From Alteromonas australica (GTDB lineage Bacteria; Pseudomonadota; Gammaproteobacteria; Enterobacterales; Alteromonadaceae): a DNA stretch of 64,000 nt. The stretch spans positions 930,001-994,000 of the forward strand of contig NZ_CP008849.1 in NCBI RefSeq assembly GCF_000730385.1. The letters run 5' to 3'. The translations under genes and the position numbers were made by a program. This document shows positions 27,226-36,760 of this stretch, in pieces. A model generated the notes under the pieces. The model was not told where the DNA came from and ran no database searches. It saw nothing but the letters and a program-made list of their open reading frames with translations. Position 1 is the stretch's first letter. Each line of letters begins with the position of its first letter.

Positions 27226-30200
27226 ATGAGAGACAGTTCAAAACACCATCACGGATTCAAACGAACCGCACTAGCATTGTGCGTTCTAGCTGCAACACAA
27301 AGTTATGCGGCATCAGCCCAGGAAACTGAGACATCTGATGAACTCGACGATATAGAAGTCATTAATGTTAGCGGTATTAGAGGTTCTCAAGAGGCTTCCA
27401 TTTTTGCCAAACGGCATGCTGCAACGGTGGTCGACTCTATCGCCGCGACAGATATCGGTAAATTACCGGATGTGACCATTACTGATTCACTGCAACGTAT
27501 TTCAGGCGTTCAAATTCGACGCACAGCTGGTGAGGGAGGTTCGCTTAACATTCGCGGTTTACCTCAAGTTGTCACTCAGCTAAATGGTGAGCAGTACCTT
27601 GGCGCAAACTCAGTAGTATCTACTCAACCTAACTTCAGTGATATTCCTTCTCCCTTGTTTCGTGGTGCCGATGTATTTAAAAATGCCACTGCGAACCTTG
27701 GAAATGCGGGTATCACCGGCACGGTGAATCTTAAAACTTATCGTCCATTTGATTTCGAGGAAGGTTCAACATTCAGTGGTGCTGCAGAGGTTCAGCGAGG
27801 CGATGAAACAACCTCAAATGATCCGAACTTATCAGCACTTTATAACTGGCAAAACGGGAAAGTTGGCTTCATGCTTTCCGGTACCTATGCCAATGTGAAT
27901 TTAGCGAATTCTTATAATGGTTTAAACACAGCAAACCCTGGCGACGCCGGTTGGACTGACCGAACTAGTGCCGATGATATCGGAGTAGCAGGCCGAGAAG
28001 GAAGGGTGATCCTTGGGGCACAAGGTTTTTCTGCATGGAATCAAGGTACTGAACGAGAACGGATAGGGATAAACTCCTCTACCCAGGTCGATTTAGGAGA
28101 AGGTTTCATATTTACCGCTGATGTATTTTACACAGAGCAAGAAGAATACAACCGAAAAGTAGGACTAAGCGCGACCAACAAGTGGGGCCCTAGAGGTTGG
28201 TTTGAACCAACCGAAGAGCGAGCTACGGGCGCAATGATTGATGGTGGCGAAATGTACGCTTGGCAGCAAGCAGAGCTTTACCCCTCGCGAATGAAGTCTT
28301 TCACGCAAAATGACGTTTATAACAATAGCTCGACGAATATAAATTTGCAGCTAGATTACGATAATGGTGGCGCATTTACTGGTCAGTTTAGAGCAATCAT
28401 AGGCAGAGCGTCACAGGAGCATCGTCACGGTTATAACGAAGGTGATATGACTAACGGCCAAACTACGCTTGGTCGTACGACGAATCTAGTGCCAGCGGAT
28501 AAGTGCAGACCAGAGGATGAGGTAGTCGGCGATCAAGGCGGCTGCCTACAAGCGATTAATGCGTTAGGTTATAGTGAAAACCCGCACCTTACCTACGATA
28601 CAACCGGTGAACATCCTGTATGGAGTGGCTTCGACCGTTCTCTTGCTGGTGGGTTAGGCGATGGCGCGACAATAGCCGATTATATGGGGAATCTGGGAAG
28701 CTACAATGTGGGGGCGTATAGCTCTGAGAATAATGAAAACGCAAACGGCGACATTAATGCCTTCAGTATGAAAGGTAAGTATCTCTTTGAAAGTGGTTTC
28801 GTTACTAGTATTGAAGCGGGGATCCGTTATGGGAAGCGAAGTGCCGATTATGAGCGCTATCATCTATTTTCACCGGTGCAAACTGCAGGTTGCTTAGCCC
28901 AGTGGAAAGCGACCGATGTATTGCTTGGTGCAAATGCTCCATCGTGTTCAGACGGTGAAGTTGTTGATGGTCAATTTATGCCTTATGCCGCGTTAGAAAA
29001 TATTCCATTAGATCAGAACAACAACGTTATTCAAGTCTCAGACTTTGGGCCAGTGTCGGGCATACCTACCGTATGGGCAGTAGACCCCGCTGACTATGAT
29101 GATCCAGAAGCTTTTCACAATCGCGTATTTGGCCAATCAACCCGAGAAATTGTGCCAGGTTCCAGCTTCAATGCAGATGTGGCAGAGCTGAGTTATTTTC
29201 TACAAGCTAACTTTGAAGGCTTAGATGGTTTATTAACAGGTAATGTAGGCGTACGAGTTATCGAAACAGACTTGTCTGTTAAGCAAAATATTGCCGGTGA
29301 TAATTTACCGTATAGCGCCACAGCCATTGATGTAGGCGATGTGCTTTCAGACAATGAATATACCGATGTTTTACCCTCATTGAATTTGGCCTACCGCATT
29401 ACTGACAACGTAATTGCCCGATTTGCTTACTCTGAAAATATGACGCCATTAAATCTAAACCAGTACGGTGAAGGTTTAGCACTTAGCAATGCACTTGATT
29501 CAGTTGAAGGCAGCCCTACGCAAGGTCAGTTCATTGTTACCGGTGGAAGTCTTGCGGGTAATCCTCAACTCGATCCATGGCGCTCTACCAACTACGATTT
29601 GTCACTAGAATGGTACGTCGGTCAGGCGAGTATGGTGAGTGCCGCTGTTTTCCGTGTTGATATAGACAGTTTTACTGTGAATGAAACGGTAGATATGGAA
29701 ATGCCAGATGCTGATGGCATTGTAAGAAGAAGCGTGCCTATAACTACCTTGGTGCAGGGAGATGGTGGAACACTTGAAGGCTTCGAACTTGGCGCTAAAG
29801 TAGCATTTAGCGACATAGTTGAACCTGATTCATTACTCGCTAGTTTTGGTATAGACACGAACTTCACTTACTCGCCTAGCGAAGGTGCAGGTACCGATAT
29901 TTATGGTGAAGAGAACATGTTCACCGATAACTCAGAACGTCAGTTCAACGTTATTGGTTGGTATCAGGGAGACAGGTTCGAAGCGCGTATTGCTTATAAT
30001 TATCGTAGTGAAAGACTAGCTGGCCAAGGCGGGTGGGGAGCACTTAACCTATTTCAAGCGCCGACCTCATACGTAGATATTTCTGCCAGCTACGACATTA
30101 CAGAGAACATGTCTGTCTATGCGCAGGGCTCTAATATTACTGGGGAATACGAAGATTACTACCTGCAATGGGAAGATCAGTATGCCTTTCAAAATTACTA

Positions 30201-30240
30201 TGAAACAAGATACATAGTAGGCGTTCGCGCCAAGTTCTAA
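27226..30240 (+). CDS. TonB-dependent receptor, sugar-uptake type
   Basis: This is a 1004-residue outer-membrane receptor. The signal peptide ends near SYAASAQ. A TonB-box-like stretch IEVINVSGIRGSQEAS follows, as in the SusC-independent carbohydrate receptors of Alteromonas and Caulobacter. The plug domain covers about residues 60-165 (IGKLPDVTITDSLQRISGVQI, then LNIRGL) and the barrel fills the rest, ending in Phe (GVRAKF). The divergent oxidoreductase operon and the downstream LacI gene suggest it imports an oligosaccharide or glycoside. A LacI-type palindrome lies 64 bases before its start. Confidence 0.93.
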   Translation: MRDSSKHHHGFKRTALALCVLAATQSYAASAQETETSDELDDIEVINVSGIRGSQEASIFAKRHAATVVDSIAATDIGKLPDVTITDSLQRISGVQIRRTAGEGGSLNIRGLPQVVTQLNGEQYLGANSVVSTQPNFSDIPSPLFRGADVFKNATANLGNAGITGTVNLKTYRPFDFEEGSTFSGAAEVQRGDETTSNDPNLSALYNWQNGKVGFMLSGTYANVNLANSYNGLNTANPGDAGWTDRTSADDIGVAGREGRVILGAQGFSAWNQGTERERIGINSSTQVDLGEGFIFTADVFYTEQEEYNRKVGLSATNKWGPRGWFEPTEERATGAMIDGGEMYAWQQAELYPSRMKSFTQNDVYNNSSTNINLQLDYDNGGAFTGQFRAIIGRASQEHRHGYNEGDMTNGQTTLGRTTNLVPADKCRPEDEVVGDQGGCLQAINALGYSENPHLTYDTTGEHPVWSGFDRSLAGGLGDGATIADYMGNLGSYNVGAYSSENNENANGDINAFSMKGKYLFESGFVTSIEAGIRYGKRSADYERYHLFSPVQTAGCLAQWKATDVLLGANAPSCSDGEVVDGQFMPYAALENIPLDQNNNVIQVSDFGPVSGIPTVWAVDPADYDDPEAFHNRVFGQSTREIVPGSSFNADVAELSYFLQANFEGLDGLLTGNVGVRVIETDLSVKQNIAGDNLPYSATAIDVGDVLSDNEYTDVLPSLNLAYRITDNVIARFAYSENMTPLNLNQYGEGLALSNALDSVEGSPTQGQFIVTGGSLAGNPQLDPWRSTNYDLSLEWYVGQASMVSAAVFRVDIDSFTVNETVDMEMPDADGIVRRSVPITTLVQGDGGTLEGFELGAKVAFSDIVEPDSLLASFGIDTNFTYSPSEGAGTDIYGEENMFTDNSERQFNVIGWYQGDRFEARIAYNYRSERLAGQGGWGALNLFQAPTSYVDISASYDITENMSVYAQGSNITGEYEDYYLQWEDQYAFQNYYETRYIVGVRAKF

Positions 30241-30257
30241 TTTAGCTAATCATTGTT

Positions 30258-30280
30258 GGGGGGTACGTTTTGTACTCCCC
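30258..30280 (+). terminator. Weak hairpin after the TonB receptor gene
   Basis: GGGGGTAC and GTACTCCCC pair around a GTTTT loop with one wobble pair, but no T run follows. It may slow read-through from the receptor gene into the LacI gene or only protect the 3' end. Confidence 0.35.
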
Positions 30281-30395
30281 ATGAATTACACTTGGCAGAA
30301 AGGGAAAGTTAGAATGATTTTCAGGTATCTGATATTTCACACCGTAGCACTCTTTTAATCACCTCCATGTTAATAACAATAAGTATCAAAATACT

Positions 30396-31385
30396 ATGGC
30401 GACCATCCGAGACGTTTCTAGGGAATCTGGCTTATCAATAGCGACAGTTTCGCGCGCAATAAGTAACCCTGAGATGGTTTCAAAACAAAGCCTTTTACGA
30501 GTCAATAAGGCTATTGAGAAACTTCAATATCGACCTAATTTATCGGCACAGAAGTTCCGTTTGCAGCGAACCAATACCATAGTGGTGTTGGTGCCTGACA
30601 TCGCCAATCTATTTTTTGCGACGCTTATAAGCGGTGTTGAAGATACTGCTGCCAAGCATGGCTATAATGTGCTGTTGGGGGATACTCGAGACAACATGAA
30701 CCGAGAAGAAGAGTTTATTCGGTTAGTGGAAACCCGACAAGCTGATGGGCTTATTCAACTTACGCCACATTCTAAAAATGCGTTGCTGCCTATGAAAGAC
30801 GTTAAAGCGATAAATGCTGCTGGCTGCGAGGGCACGCCCTATTTATCTGTTCGTATCGATAATATTGATGCGGCACAAAAAATGGTGCAATACCTCATCA
30901 ATCTAGGCCATAAACGAATAGGCGTGATTTCGGGGCTTCGAGATAACGCTCATTCGAAGGAAAGGCTTCAAGGATATCGCCAAGCGCTAGAAAAAGCAGG
31001 CCTAAGCTACGAAGAAAACTTAGTAGTAGAAGGCGATTTTAAATATTGGTCTGGGTTAAATGCGGTGCGCCATATTCTTAAAATGGAAGATAGGCCAACA
31101 GCTATTTTTTGCGCAAATGATCAAATGGCGATAGGAGCAATGAAGGGGATTAAAGAACAAGGTCTTAGAATACCTGAGGATATATCAATAACAGGATTTG
31201 ACGATCTTGATGTGTCGAGTTATTGCGATCCGTCGTTGACTACAATAAGGCAACCCGCAGTTGAGATGGGAGAAAAAGCCGCCGAACTTTTGTTTCGCAT
31301 AATTGATGGGAGACAGCCCAGCTTTTCCGAATATATTCTTCCCTATGAAATCATCATTAGAGATAGCACCAGCGCTTTGAAATAA
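30396..31385 (+). CDS. LacI family transcriptional regulator
   Basis: The N-terminal HTH with hinge helix is textbook: ATIRDVSRESGLSIATVSRAISNPEMVS, then AIEKLQYRPNLSAQ. The periplasmic-binding-protein-like effector domain follows, with VVLVPDIANLFFATLISGVED, RIGVISG and the usual ITGFDDLDVSSYCDPSLTTIRQP near the end. The length of 329 residues is standard. It most resembles the CytR-like branch. It probably controls the adjacent receptor and the divergent oxidoreductase operon through the two palindromes between them. Confidence 0.93.
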   Translation: MATIRDVSRESGLSIATVSRAISNPEMVSKQSLLRVNKAIEKLQYRPNLSAQKFRLQRTNTIVVLVPDIANLFFATLISGVEDTAAKHGYNVLLGDTRDNMNREEEFIRLVETRQADGLIQLTPHSKNALLPMKDVKAINAAGCEGTPYLSVRIDNIDAAQKMVQYLINLGHKRIGVISGLRDNAHSKERLQGYRQALEKAGLSYEENLVVEGDFKYWSGLNAVRHILKMEDRPTAIFCANDQMAIGAMKGIKEQGLRIPEDISITGFDDLDVSSYCDPSLTTIRQPAVEMGEKAAELLFRIIDGRQPSFSEYILPYEIIIRDSTSALK

Positions 31386-31469
31386 ATGTGAGGTTGTTCG
31401 TTATTAGTTAATGATAATCAGATTTACATCATGCTTGGTTATGCACACAGTGGTGAAGGTGTATATAGA

Positions 31470-31521
31470 AAAATGGTGGCCCCACCCTGACTTGAACAGG
31501 GGACCTGCCGATTATGAGTCG
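31470..31521. repeat. Left attachment site (tRNA 3' fragment, direct repeat copy 1)
   Basis: This 52-bp sequence is identical to 47027-47078. It comprises the 3' part of the tRNA gene from the anticodon stem to CCA, plus four A outside. The tRNA 5' part is absent here. It marks the left end of the integrated element, 150 bases before the integrase start. Confidence 0.9.
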
Positions 31522-31671
31522 TTATCTTTCTTGTCACTGACTGCTCTTTCTTGTTTCATGGTGCTTGTTTATCTTATCTATATCAATATTTTATCTCTTT
31601 GTGTGGCTCGTTCTGTTGTAGCTTGTTTCAAGTTGTCCTACTATTTAGTCGACTAATAAGGCGACTAAAAA

Positions 31672-32934
31672 ATGCTTACCGATAAACTAATAAAATCACT
31701 AAAACCAAAATCGACGCCTTTCTATTCACGAGATACTACAGGGCGTAGAGGCACAGGAACGCTTGTGCTTCAAACTCTGCCTTCTGGAACTAAGACGTTT
31801 CACTTTCAGTATTACAAGGATGGAAAAGCTCAGTACTTGAGAATAGGGCGACTGACTACTCATACACTCTCAGAAGCCAGAGCCAAAGCATCTGACTATT
31901 CAAGAATGTTGATGGACGGTACAGACCCTAAAGAGTTCGTTGAACAAGAGAAGATGAAAGCCGCTGAAGAGTCTCTCAAAAAGGAGCAGCTCAGCGCGCA
32001 GGGCACGTTCAAAGAGCTTATCTATGACTACACAGAGGATATGAAGGTAAAAGGCAAACGGACATTTGATACCGTCCGTAAAGCCATGGAGAAAGAGTTT
32101 GAATCATTGCTCGATAAAGCCGCAAGTGAAGTTTCGACAGAAGAGATAGCGCTTGTGCTCTCACACATGATTAAGCGAGGGGCTGCTGTCCAATCTAACA
32201 GAGTTCGTTCTTACGCTATGACAGCCTTCAATTTTGCTATTAAGCATGATTACGACCCAATGTATCTTGGCAGGAAGAAGAAGTATTTGGTTAAGACAAA
32301 CCCTGTTCTTAATATTCCGCGTCAAGCATCTGCGGAAGTAGTAAGAGAGCGCACCTTATCGAGTGATGAGGTGAAGGGCCTACTTACTGCTCTTGAGGGC
32401 AAAGGTTTCTCAAGCGACCTGGCAACCTTGATTAAACTCATGTTCTTCTTAGGTGGGCAACGAACATTCGAAATAATTACGCTTGAATGGAAAGATGTCG
32501 ACTTCTCCAAGTCCGTGATTGAGATATCATCGCAGCGCTCTAAGAACAAAAAGGCTCACGTCATTCCAATGACCTCTACTGTCTCTGAGGTTTTATTGAA
32601 TCATCGCAAACTGGGAGACAGTGACGGCTTTGTTTTTCCAAACCGTAACACCCCTAGCGAGCATATGCCGACTACCAGCGTTGCGCAGTGTCTAAGGCGC
32701 TACTGTGAAAGAGCTGATGTGGAAAGGTTTCAACCTAAAGATATACGTCGAACGGTTAAGACGATTATGGGTGAACTCGGTGTTTCGAAGTTAACTCGTG
32801 ACCGATTACAGAACCATGCTTTGCAAGATGTATCAGCGAAGCACTACGACAGATATGACTATATAAAAGAAAAAAGAGAAGCGTTAGAAAAATGGGACAC
32901 TTACTTAAGCAGCCTTTTGCAAACGAAACGATAG
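31672..32934 (+). CDS. int: Tyrosine recombinase integrase (DUF4102-type)
   Basis: The N-terminal 90 residues are the arm-binding DUF4102 domain typical of tRNA-targeting island integrases (SGTKTFHFQYYKDGKAQYL, LSEARAKASDYSRML). A core-binding SAM-like domain follows. The catalytic domain has Arg in LGGQRTFEIITLEW, Lys-region HVIPM, the second box as KDIRRT (with the usual His replaced) and the nucleophile Tyr in AKHYDRYDY after NHAL. It should catalyse insertion at the 52-bp tRNA site. It is transcribed inward from the left end, far from the intact tRNA gene. Confidence 0.92.
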   Translation: MLTDKLIKSLKPKSTPFYSRDTTGRRGTGTLVLQTLPSGTKTFHFQYYKDGKAQYLRIGRLTTHTLSEARAKASDYSRMLMDGTDPKEFVEQEKMKAAEESLKKEQLSAQGTFKELIYDYTEDMKVKGKRTFDTVRKAMEKEFESLLDKAASEVSTEEIALVLSHMIKRGAAVQSNRVRSYAMTAFNFAIKHDYDPMYLGRKKKYLVKTNPVLNIPRQASAEVVRERTLSSDEVKGLLTALEGKGFSSDLATLIKLMFFLGGQRTFEIITLEWKDVDFSKSVIEISSQRSKNKKAHVIPMTSTVSEVLLNHRKLGDSDGFVFPNRNTPSEHMPTTSVAQCLRRYCERADVERFQPKDIRRTVKTIMGELGVSKLTRDRLQNHALQDVSAKHYDRYDYIKEKREALEKWDTYLSSLLQTKR

Positions 32935-32975
32935 GCTTGTCAAAACTGGGACCGGCTGAGCTTATATTAGTTTAT

Positions 32976-33824
32976 ATGTCGCAGTTTAATAATCTACCTT
33001 GGAAAATTCCATTATGTATCGATGAGGGTTTTGAAGGCTCTTTCAGTGTAACGGAGAGAGCACTGTCTGTACCTACCTCCCATTACCAACGAACAGAATG
33101 TCAACGAGAGCGAACGATTTACGAAGATCTCTTTGTTAAAGAGCGGTATTTACCAAAGCGTGTTTATGAGGTTGATAGCGAGAATGCTTTAAACATCTTG
33201 TTGACCAAGATTGTTCATTCAAAAGACAAAAAAACGCTATCGAAAAAGTTTATAGAAAAAATTTACTCGATAAGGCCTTCGAATGATTACGTTCATAATT
33301 GTGTTAGTGCGGTGAGTCCGTATAAAGGTGTAAAGATGGACTTTTGGCTTGTATTCGAGAGCGGAGCATCAATAGATATTGAGCAGCTATTTGTATATAA
33401 AAAAGACCTAGTTCATGACCTAGAGCAAACCATTTTGCAGTTGATAGAAAGTTGTGGCTCAGCGGATGAAGTAAAGAAGTTTCAGCAAGAGTTAATCGAC
33501 CGTATAAAGCCAAACTCTTTGGATAACGATTTCTTCCCAATAGCCGAAGCCCTTGTGAGATTTATTTTCAAAAAGAAAAGACTGCCATATCAAAGTGGAG
33601 TGGATAGAAAGCAGCTATGGGGTCTCATAGCGGTGGCTGTTAGCAAATTTAGTTCACGAAGTGAGGTTAACGCTGGAGAGATTTGCTATTTGTCTAATGA
33701 TAAAGGTGATAAAGCTTACATTCACAGCGATTACGTTAGATCAGATCTTGAAAAGACATACTACGCAAAATTATTGGCAGAACTATCCGTAAGCCTCTTA
33801 CCCGAAGAGGATGATGGCTTTTAA
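32976..33824 (+). CDS. Unknown protein encoded after the integrase
   Basis: I do not recognise this protein. The frame opens at 32892, overlapping the integrase gene by 43 bases. I prefer the ATG at 32976, where MSQFNNLPWK looks like a natural start, though neither start has a strong ribosome-binding site. The 282 residues are charged and soluble, with helical segments around DLVHDLEQTILQLIE and EEVKKFQQEL-like stretches, and no membrane segment or signal. Its place between int and the AlpA gene suggests a role in element biology such as excision or replication, but nothing in the sequence proves that. Confidence 0.65.
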   Translation: MSQFNNLPWKIPLCIDEGFEGSFSVTERALSVPTSHYQRTECQRERTIYEDLFVKERYLPKRVYEVDSENALNILLTKIVHSKDKKTLSKKFIEKIYSIRPSNDYVHNCVSAVSPYKGVKMDFWLVFESGASIDIEQLFVYKKDLVHDLEQTILQLIESCGSADEVKKFQQELIDRIKPNSLDNDFFPIAEALVRFIFKKKRLPYQSGVDRKQLWGLIAVAVSKFSSRSEVNAGEICYLSNDKGDKAYIHSDYVRSDLEKTYYAKLLAELSVSLLPEEDDGF

Positions 33825-33917
33825 CGCTTTTTTTACATTCCGGAATTTTTAGGTAATTTAACTCTGCTTCTAAAAATCGTGGAATCATTTCGTTGTCTTA
33901 ATTACGAGGATATATGA

Positions 33918-34094
33918 ATGATTCTACGAACAGCAAAATTACAAACCTATGTTGGGCTAAGCAGAACAACTATATGGCGCTTAGAAAAGAACGGTCAATT
34001 CCCTAAGCGAGTCAGGCTAGGTCAAAACAGCGTGGGCTGGCTCAAAGGAGATGTCGACACTTGGCTTGAGTCTAGAAAGGGGGTTGAGCTATGA
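33918..34094 (+). CDS. AlpA family excisionase/transcriptional regulator
   Basis: This 58-residue frame starts at ATG 33918, eight bases after ACGAGGA. It is a MerR-like winged HTH of the AlpA family: YVGLSRTTIWRLEKNGQFPK, then RVRLGQNSVGWLKGDVDTWL. AlpA proteins activate integrase genes or act as excisionases in cryptic prophages and islands. Its stop overlaps the next ATG (ATGA), so it heads a tightly coupled operon of four genes ending with the LAGLIDADG protein. Confidence 0.88.
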   Translation: MILRTAKLQTYVGLSRTTIWRLEKNGQFPKRVRLGQNSVGWLKGDVDTWLESRKGVEL

Positions 34095-34489
34095 ACCCTT
34101 CTATGATGAAGCGCCGCCTGCTGTGCCCAGCTAAAAAGGGCTTCACTGGCAACATCCACAATTTTGATGAATATACTTCTCACGAGGAACTTTTATTGCC
34201 AGCGATAATAAGGATGTCAGGTTGGTTAAGAATCAATCATAATAGCCTAGAATGTTGGCTCATTTTGCAAAATGTCCCGACGAAAGCTGACTTCTTTGTA
34301 GTCGCTTTGCGAACTAATCCTAAGTTACGAATCTTCTTTAACCACCACATTGAAGAGTCGTTTGATTTCGTATTCTCGCTTGATAAAGAGGCTTTTAAAG
34401 AGTGGCTTGAAGAGAGCTTTTTGCAAAAGCTTTTAAGAGGCGGTTTGATTACCTCTGACGACGTAGTAACTCTCATCGATAAGGTTTAG
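34091..34489 (+). CDS. Unknown 132-residue protein in the AlpA operon
   Basis: The start ATG overlaps the AlpA stop codon and the stop overlaps the next start by one base, so it belongs to the operon. The protein is soluble, with a central strand-rich part (WLRINHNSLECWLILQNV, DFFVVALRTNPKLRIFF) and a helical C-terminus. I recognise no family. Confidence 0.7.
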   Translation: MNPSMMKRRLLCPAKKGFTGNIHNFDEYTSHEELLLPAIIRMSGWLRINHNSLECWLILQNVPTKADFFVVALRTNPKLRIFFNHHIEESFDFVFSLDKEAFKEWLEESFLQKLLRGGLITSDDVVTLIDKV

Positions 34490-35322
34490 TGATGGGAGCT
34501 GAAGAACAGGTTTCAATCAATGAGGCAGAAGAGGACAGCGTAAAGCTGTCTTCTTTTGACGCGCTAATTAACAGTCCTTTGTCTGCTTGGTCGAACGATA
34601 AGCTAATCGAGGGAATTGAGTTAATCACTTCAAAGGTGAATCAAGATAAGTCTCTGTATTTCTCTGTACGAAGAAAGCTGGTGGCGCTTCATCTTGCTTT
34701 GAACCGAAAGAAAGGGCTCTCACCGGCACTTAGAGGCGCTGTAAAGCTACTTCCAAGAATGGCTTATGATGATGGACTATATCCGTTGTGGGCAAAGGCG
34801 GCCTCTAATGATAAACAGCTCATCGATTTGGACTTTGTATTGCAACAGTATGCACAGTTCGTGAATTTCACTAGAAGCAAATATGGGACTTTCGACTCTG
34901 CGCATAATTACGACCTTAACTTAGTTCAAGACTTTGTTTGGGATGTTGGCTCAATTGCGCATAAGTTAGATTCTTTAAACTTGCCGAAATTTTTACTTTT
35001 CGCATTACAAAGCCTTAAATCGTCAGAAACCCATAAGCAATCAAAGTTGATCTCAAAAAGCTGCGTAGCTTATGAGCAACTTCTTCGTAAAAGGATGTTT
35101 TGCGACAGAAGGTCTCGTCTCAATGAGTCATCAATTACGCTACGAGTACAGGTGCTTAGATGCTTGTGTATATCAAACATGTTAGGCACAACGAAAAACT
35201 CGGACGTTAATTTTTATCTTGAATGTTTAACAGGGCAAGCGGTCAACGCTGGTTCATTGTCGAGATTGATTCAACAAGTGCGAAGGGAATGCAGAAAAAG
35301 CGAGGTCAGAATATATGACTAA
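34489..35322 (+). CDS. Unknown 277-residue helical protein in the AlpA operon
   Basis: The start is GTG at 34489, or ATG at 34492, directly on the stop of the preceding gene; the 3' end overlaps the LAGLIDADG gene by 8 bases. The protein is soluble and mostly helical, with no Cys cluster or nucleotide motif I can see. The C-terminal region is rich in Arg, Cys and Leu. No family is recognised. Coupled translation suggests it works with its neighbours. Confidence 0.7.
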   Translation: MMGAEEQVSINEAEEDSVKLSSFDALINSPLSAWSNDKLIEGIELITSKVNQDKSLYFSVRRKLVALHLALNRKKGLSPALRGAVKLLPRMAYDDGLYPLWAKAASNDKQLIDLDFVLQQYAQFVNFTRSKYGTFDSAHNYDLNLVQDFVWDVGSIAHKLDSLNLPKFLLFALQSLKSSETHKQSKLISKSCVAYEQLLRKRMFCDRRSRLNESSITLRVQVLRCLCISNMLGTTKNSDVNFYLECLTGQAVNAGSLSRLIQQVRRECRKSEVRIYD

Positions 35323-36760
35323 ACGAAGTCGACGTACTAGGAAGCTCACTCGCGCAGAATATGAAGATATTTACTATTCGAATTACGTGGGTGAAAAACT
35401 TGGATTGGGTGCTATCAGTAGAAAACTCGACATTCCAAAAACGAACCTTTCCCGCAATTTCAAAAAGTTCGACTTGCCGTTGCGTTCCAACATAGAGGCT
35501 ACCCAACGTTCCAACCGAAAGTGGAGTGATCGAGACATTGAGAAAATATATCAAAATGAGCACATCAATAAGAAGATGACGTTCGAGGCGATATCAAAGG
35601 TTCATGGAATATCGCCATCTAGGTTTTCTGCTAGATGTGCGAAGCTTGGACTTAAGGCAAGAAGTAGAGCTGAAGCCAATGAGTGCTTTTGGGAGAGACT
35701 TGCTTCTGAAGTACTAGAATCACATATGCTGTACTTTGACGACGATGTAACCGTAGAAGAAATAGCCAAAGAGCAAAACATATCAACTTATCAGGTATAT
35801 GAGCGCTTTAAACACTTTGGCTTAGAGTCAAAGAGGCCAAGAGGAAGCAACCTTACAGGTGATGATATTTCGCAAATTGTTAAGCTGCATGCAGACGATC
35901 AAGCTCCGCGAGAAATCGAAGAGAACCTTGGTATATCAAGCAGCACTGTAAGAAAGGTGCTCAAAAAGCTGGGAATTGAGTCGAGGTCACTCAGTGAAGC
36001 TATGAACCTAGCACTTTCAAGAGGCCGAGACAAAAATCGCAATTCGATTAATGCAAATATAAAACTTGAATTCTTTGATCAGGTAACGCCTCAGTTAGCG
36101 TGGTTCTTAGGGGCAGTTTGCAGCGACGGTAGTATTGGTTCAATTTATGGGCCTAACAAAACCACAAGTTCCTTTTCTCACGCCTCAATAGACAAAGACT
36201 TTGTAGATAAGTTAGGTGCGCTGGTGGGGTTATCACCATCAAAAAGTATGTCATCGACCTATGACAAGCCAATATGGACGCTACGGTGCTCTAATAAGCA
36301 CTTTGTGAATCACCTTGAGAGATTGGGCGTCCATAGTAATAAATCTTCTACTGTGACGATCCCAGAGGCTATTCCGCCAGAACTAATACGGCATTTTATC
36401 AGAGGATACTTCGAAGGTGACGGGTGTGTGAGCAAAAATAGCAAGGGTACGATAAGGTTTAGCCTCTCTTCGAAATCGAGAGAATTGATAATGAGTGTTG
36501 CCAAGGTATTGTATGAGCAAGCTGGGATTGGAATCTATGGTAAGAGGTATTCGCAGTCACACGTCAACCCGCAAAACTGTCCTTGCCTTACTGTTTACGT
36601 AGTTAGAGAGCAGAGGTCTGATTTAATTATGTACAAGATTGAAACTAGCGCACTGGGTATGATGGAGAAACTTTACCGCTACTTGTACGAAGATGTTGAT
36701 GAAGCCAACCGAATGAACCGGAAGTTCAACGTGTTCGAGAAGGCACTGGGCAGTTTGTAA
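35315..36760 (+). CDS. Four tandem HTH modules fused to a LAGLIDADG endonuclease-like domain
   Basis: Residues 1-235 hold four repeats of about 55-58 residues. Each is an HTH with a similar core: LDIPKTNLSRNFKKFDL, HGISPSRFSARCAKLGL, QNISTYQVYERFKHFGL and LGISSSTVRKVLKKLGI. Each is followed by a basic RS-type turn. Residues 258-480 resemble a LAGLIDADG homing endonuclease domain, with the two signature helices QLAWFLGAVCSDGSI (260-274) and LIRHFIRGYFEGDGCVS (357-373). Acidic residues Asp271 and Asp369 sit at the expected active-site positions. It is not inside an intron or intein. It may cut DNA at a specific site or may regulate. Confidence 0.8.
   Translation: MTKRSRRTRKLTRAEYEDIYYSNYVGEKLGLGAISRKLDIPKTNLSRNFKKFDLPLRSNIEATQRSNRKWSDRDIEKIYQNEHINKKMTFEAISKVHGISPSRFSARCAKLGLKARSRAEANECFWERLASEVLESHMLYFDDDVTVEEIAKEQNISTYQVYERFKHFGLESKRPRGSNLTGDDISQIVKLHADDQAPREIEENLGISSSTVRKVLKKLGIESRSLSEAMNLALSRGRDKNRNSINANIKLEFFDQVTPQLAWFLGAVCSDGSIGSIYGPNKTTSSFSHASIDKDFVDKLGALVGLSPSKSMSSTYDKPIWTLRCSNKHFVNHLERLGVHSNKSSTVTIPEAIPPELIRHFIRGYFEGDGCVSKNSKGTIRFSLSSKSRELIMSVAKVLYEQAGIGIYGKRYSQSHVNPQNCPCLTVYVVREQRSDLIMYKIETSALGMMEKLYRYLYEDVDEANRMNRKFNVFEKALGSL

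Noticed and set aside
31411..31656. Open frame of 81 residues containing HPDLNRGPADYES
   Set aside because: This is a translation of the tRNA 3' fragment at the left attachment site, a well-known spurious protein; it overlaps the repeat and has no coding support.
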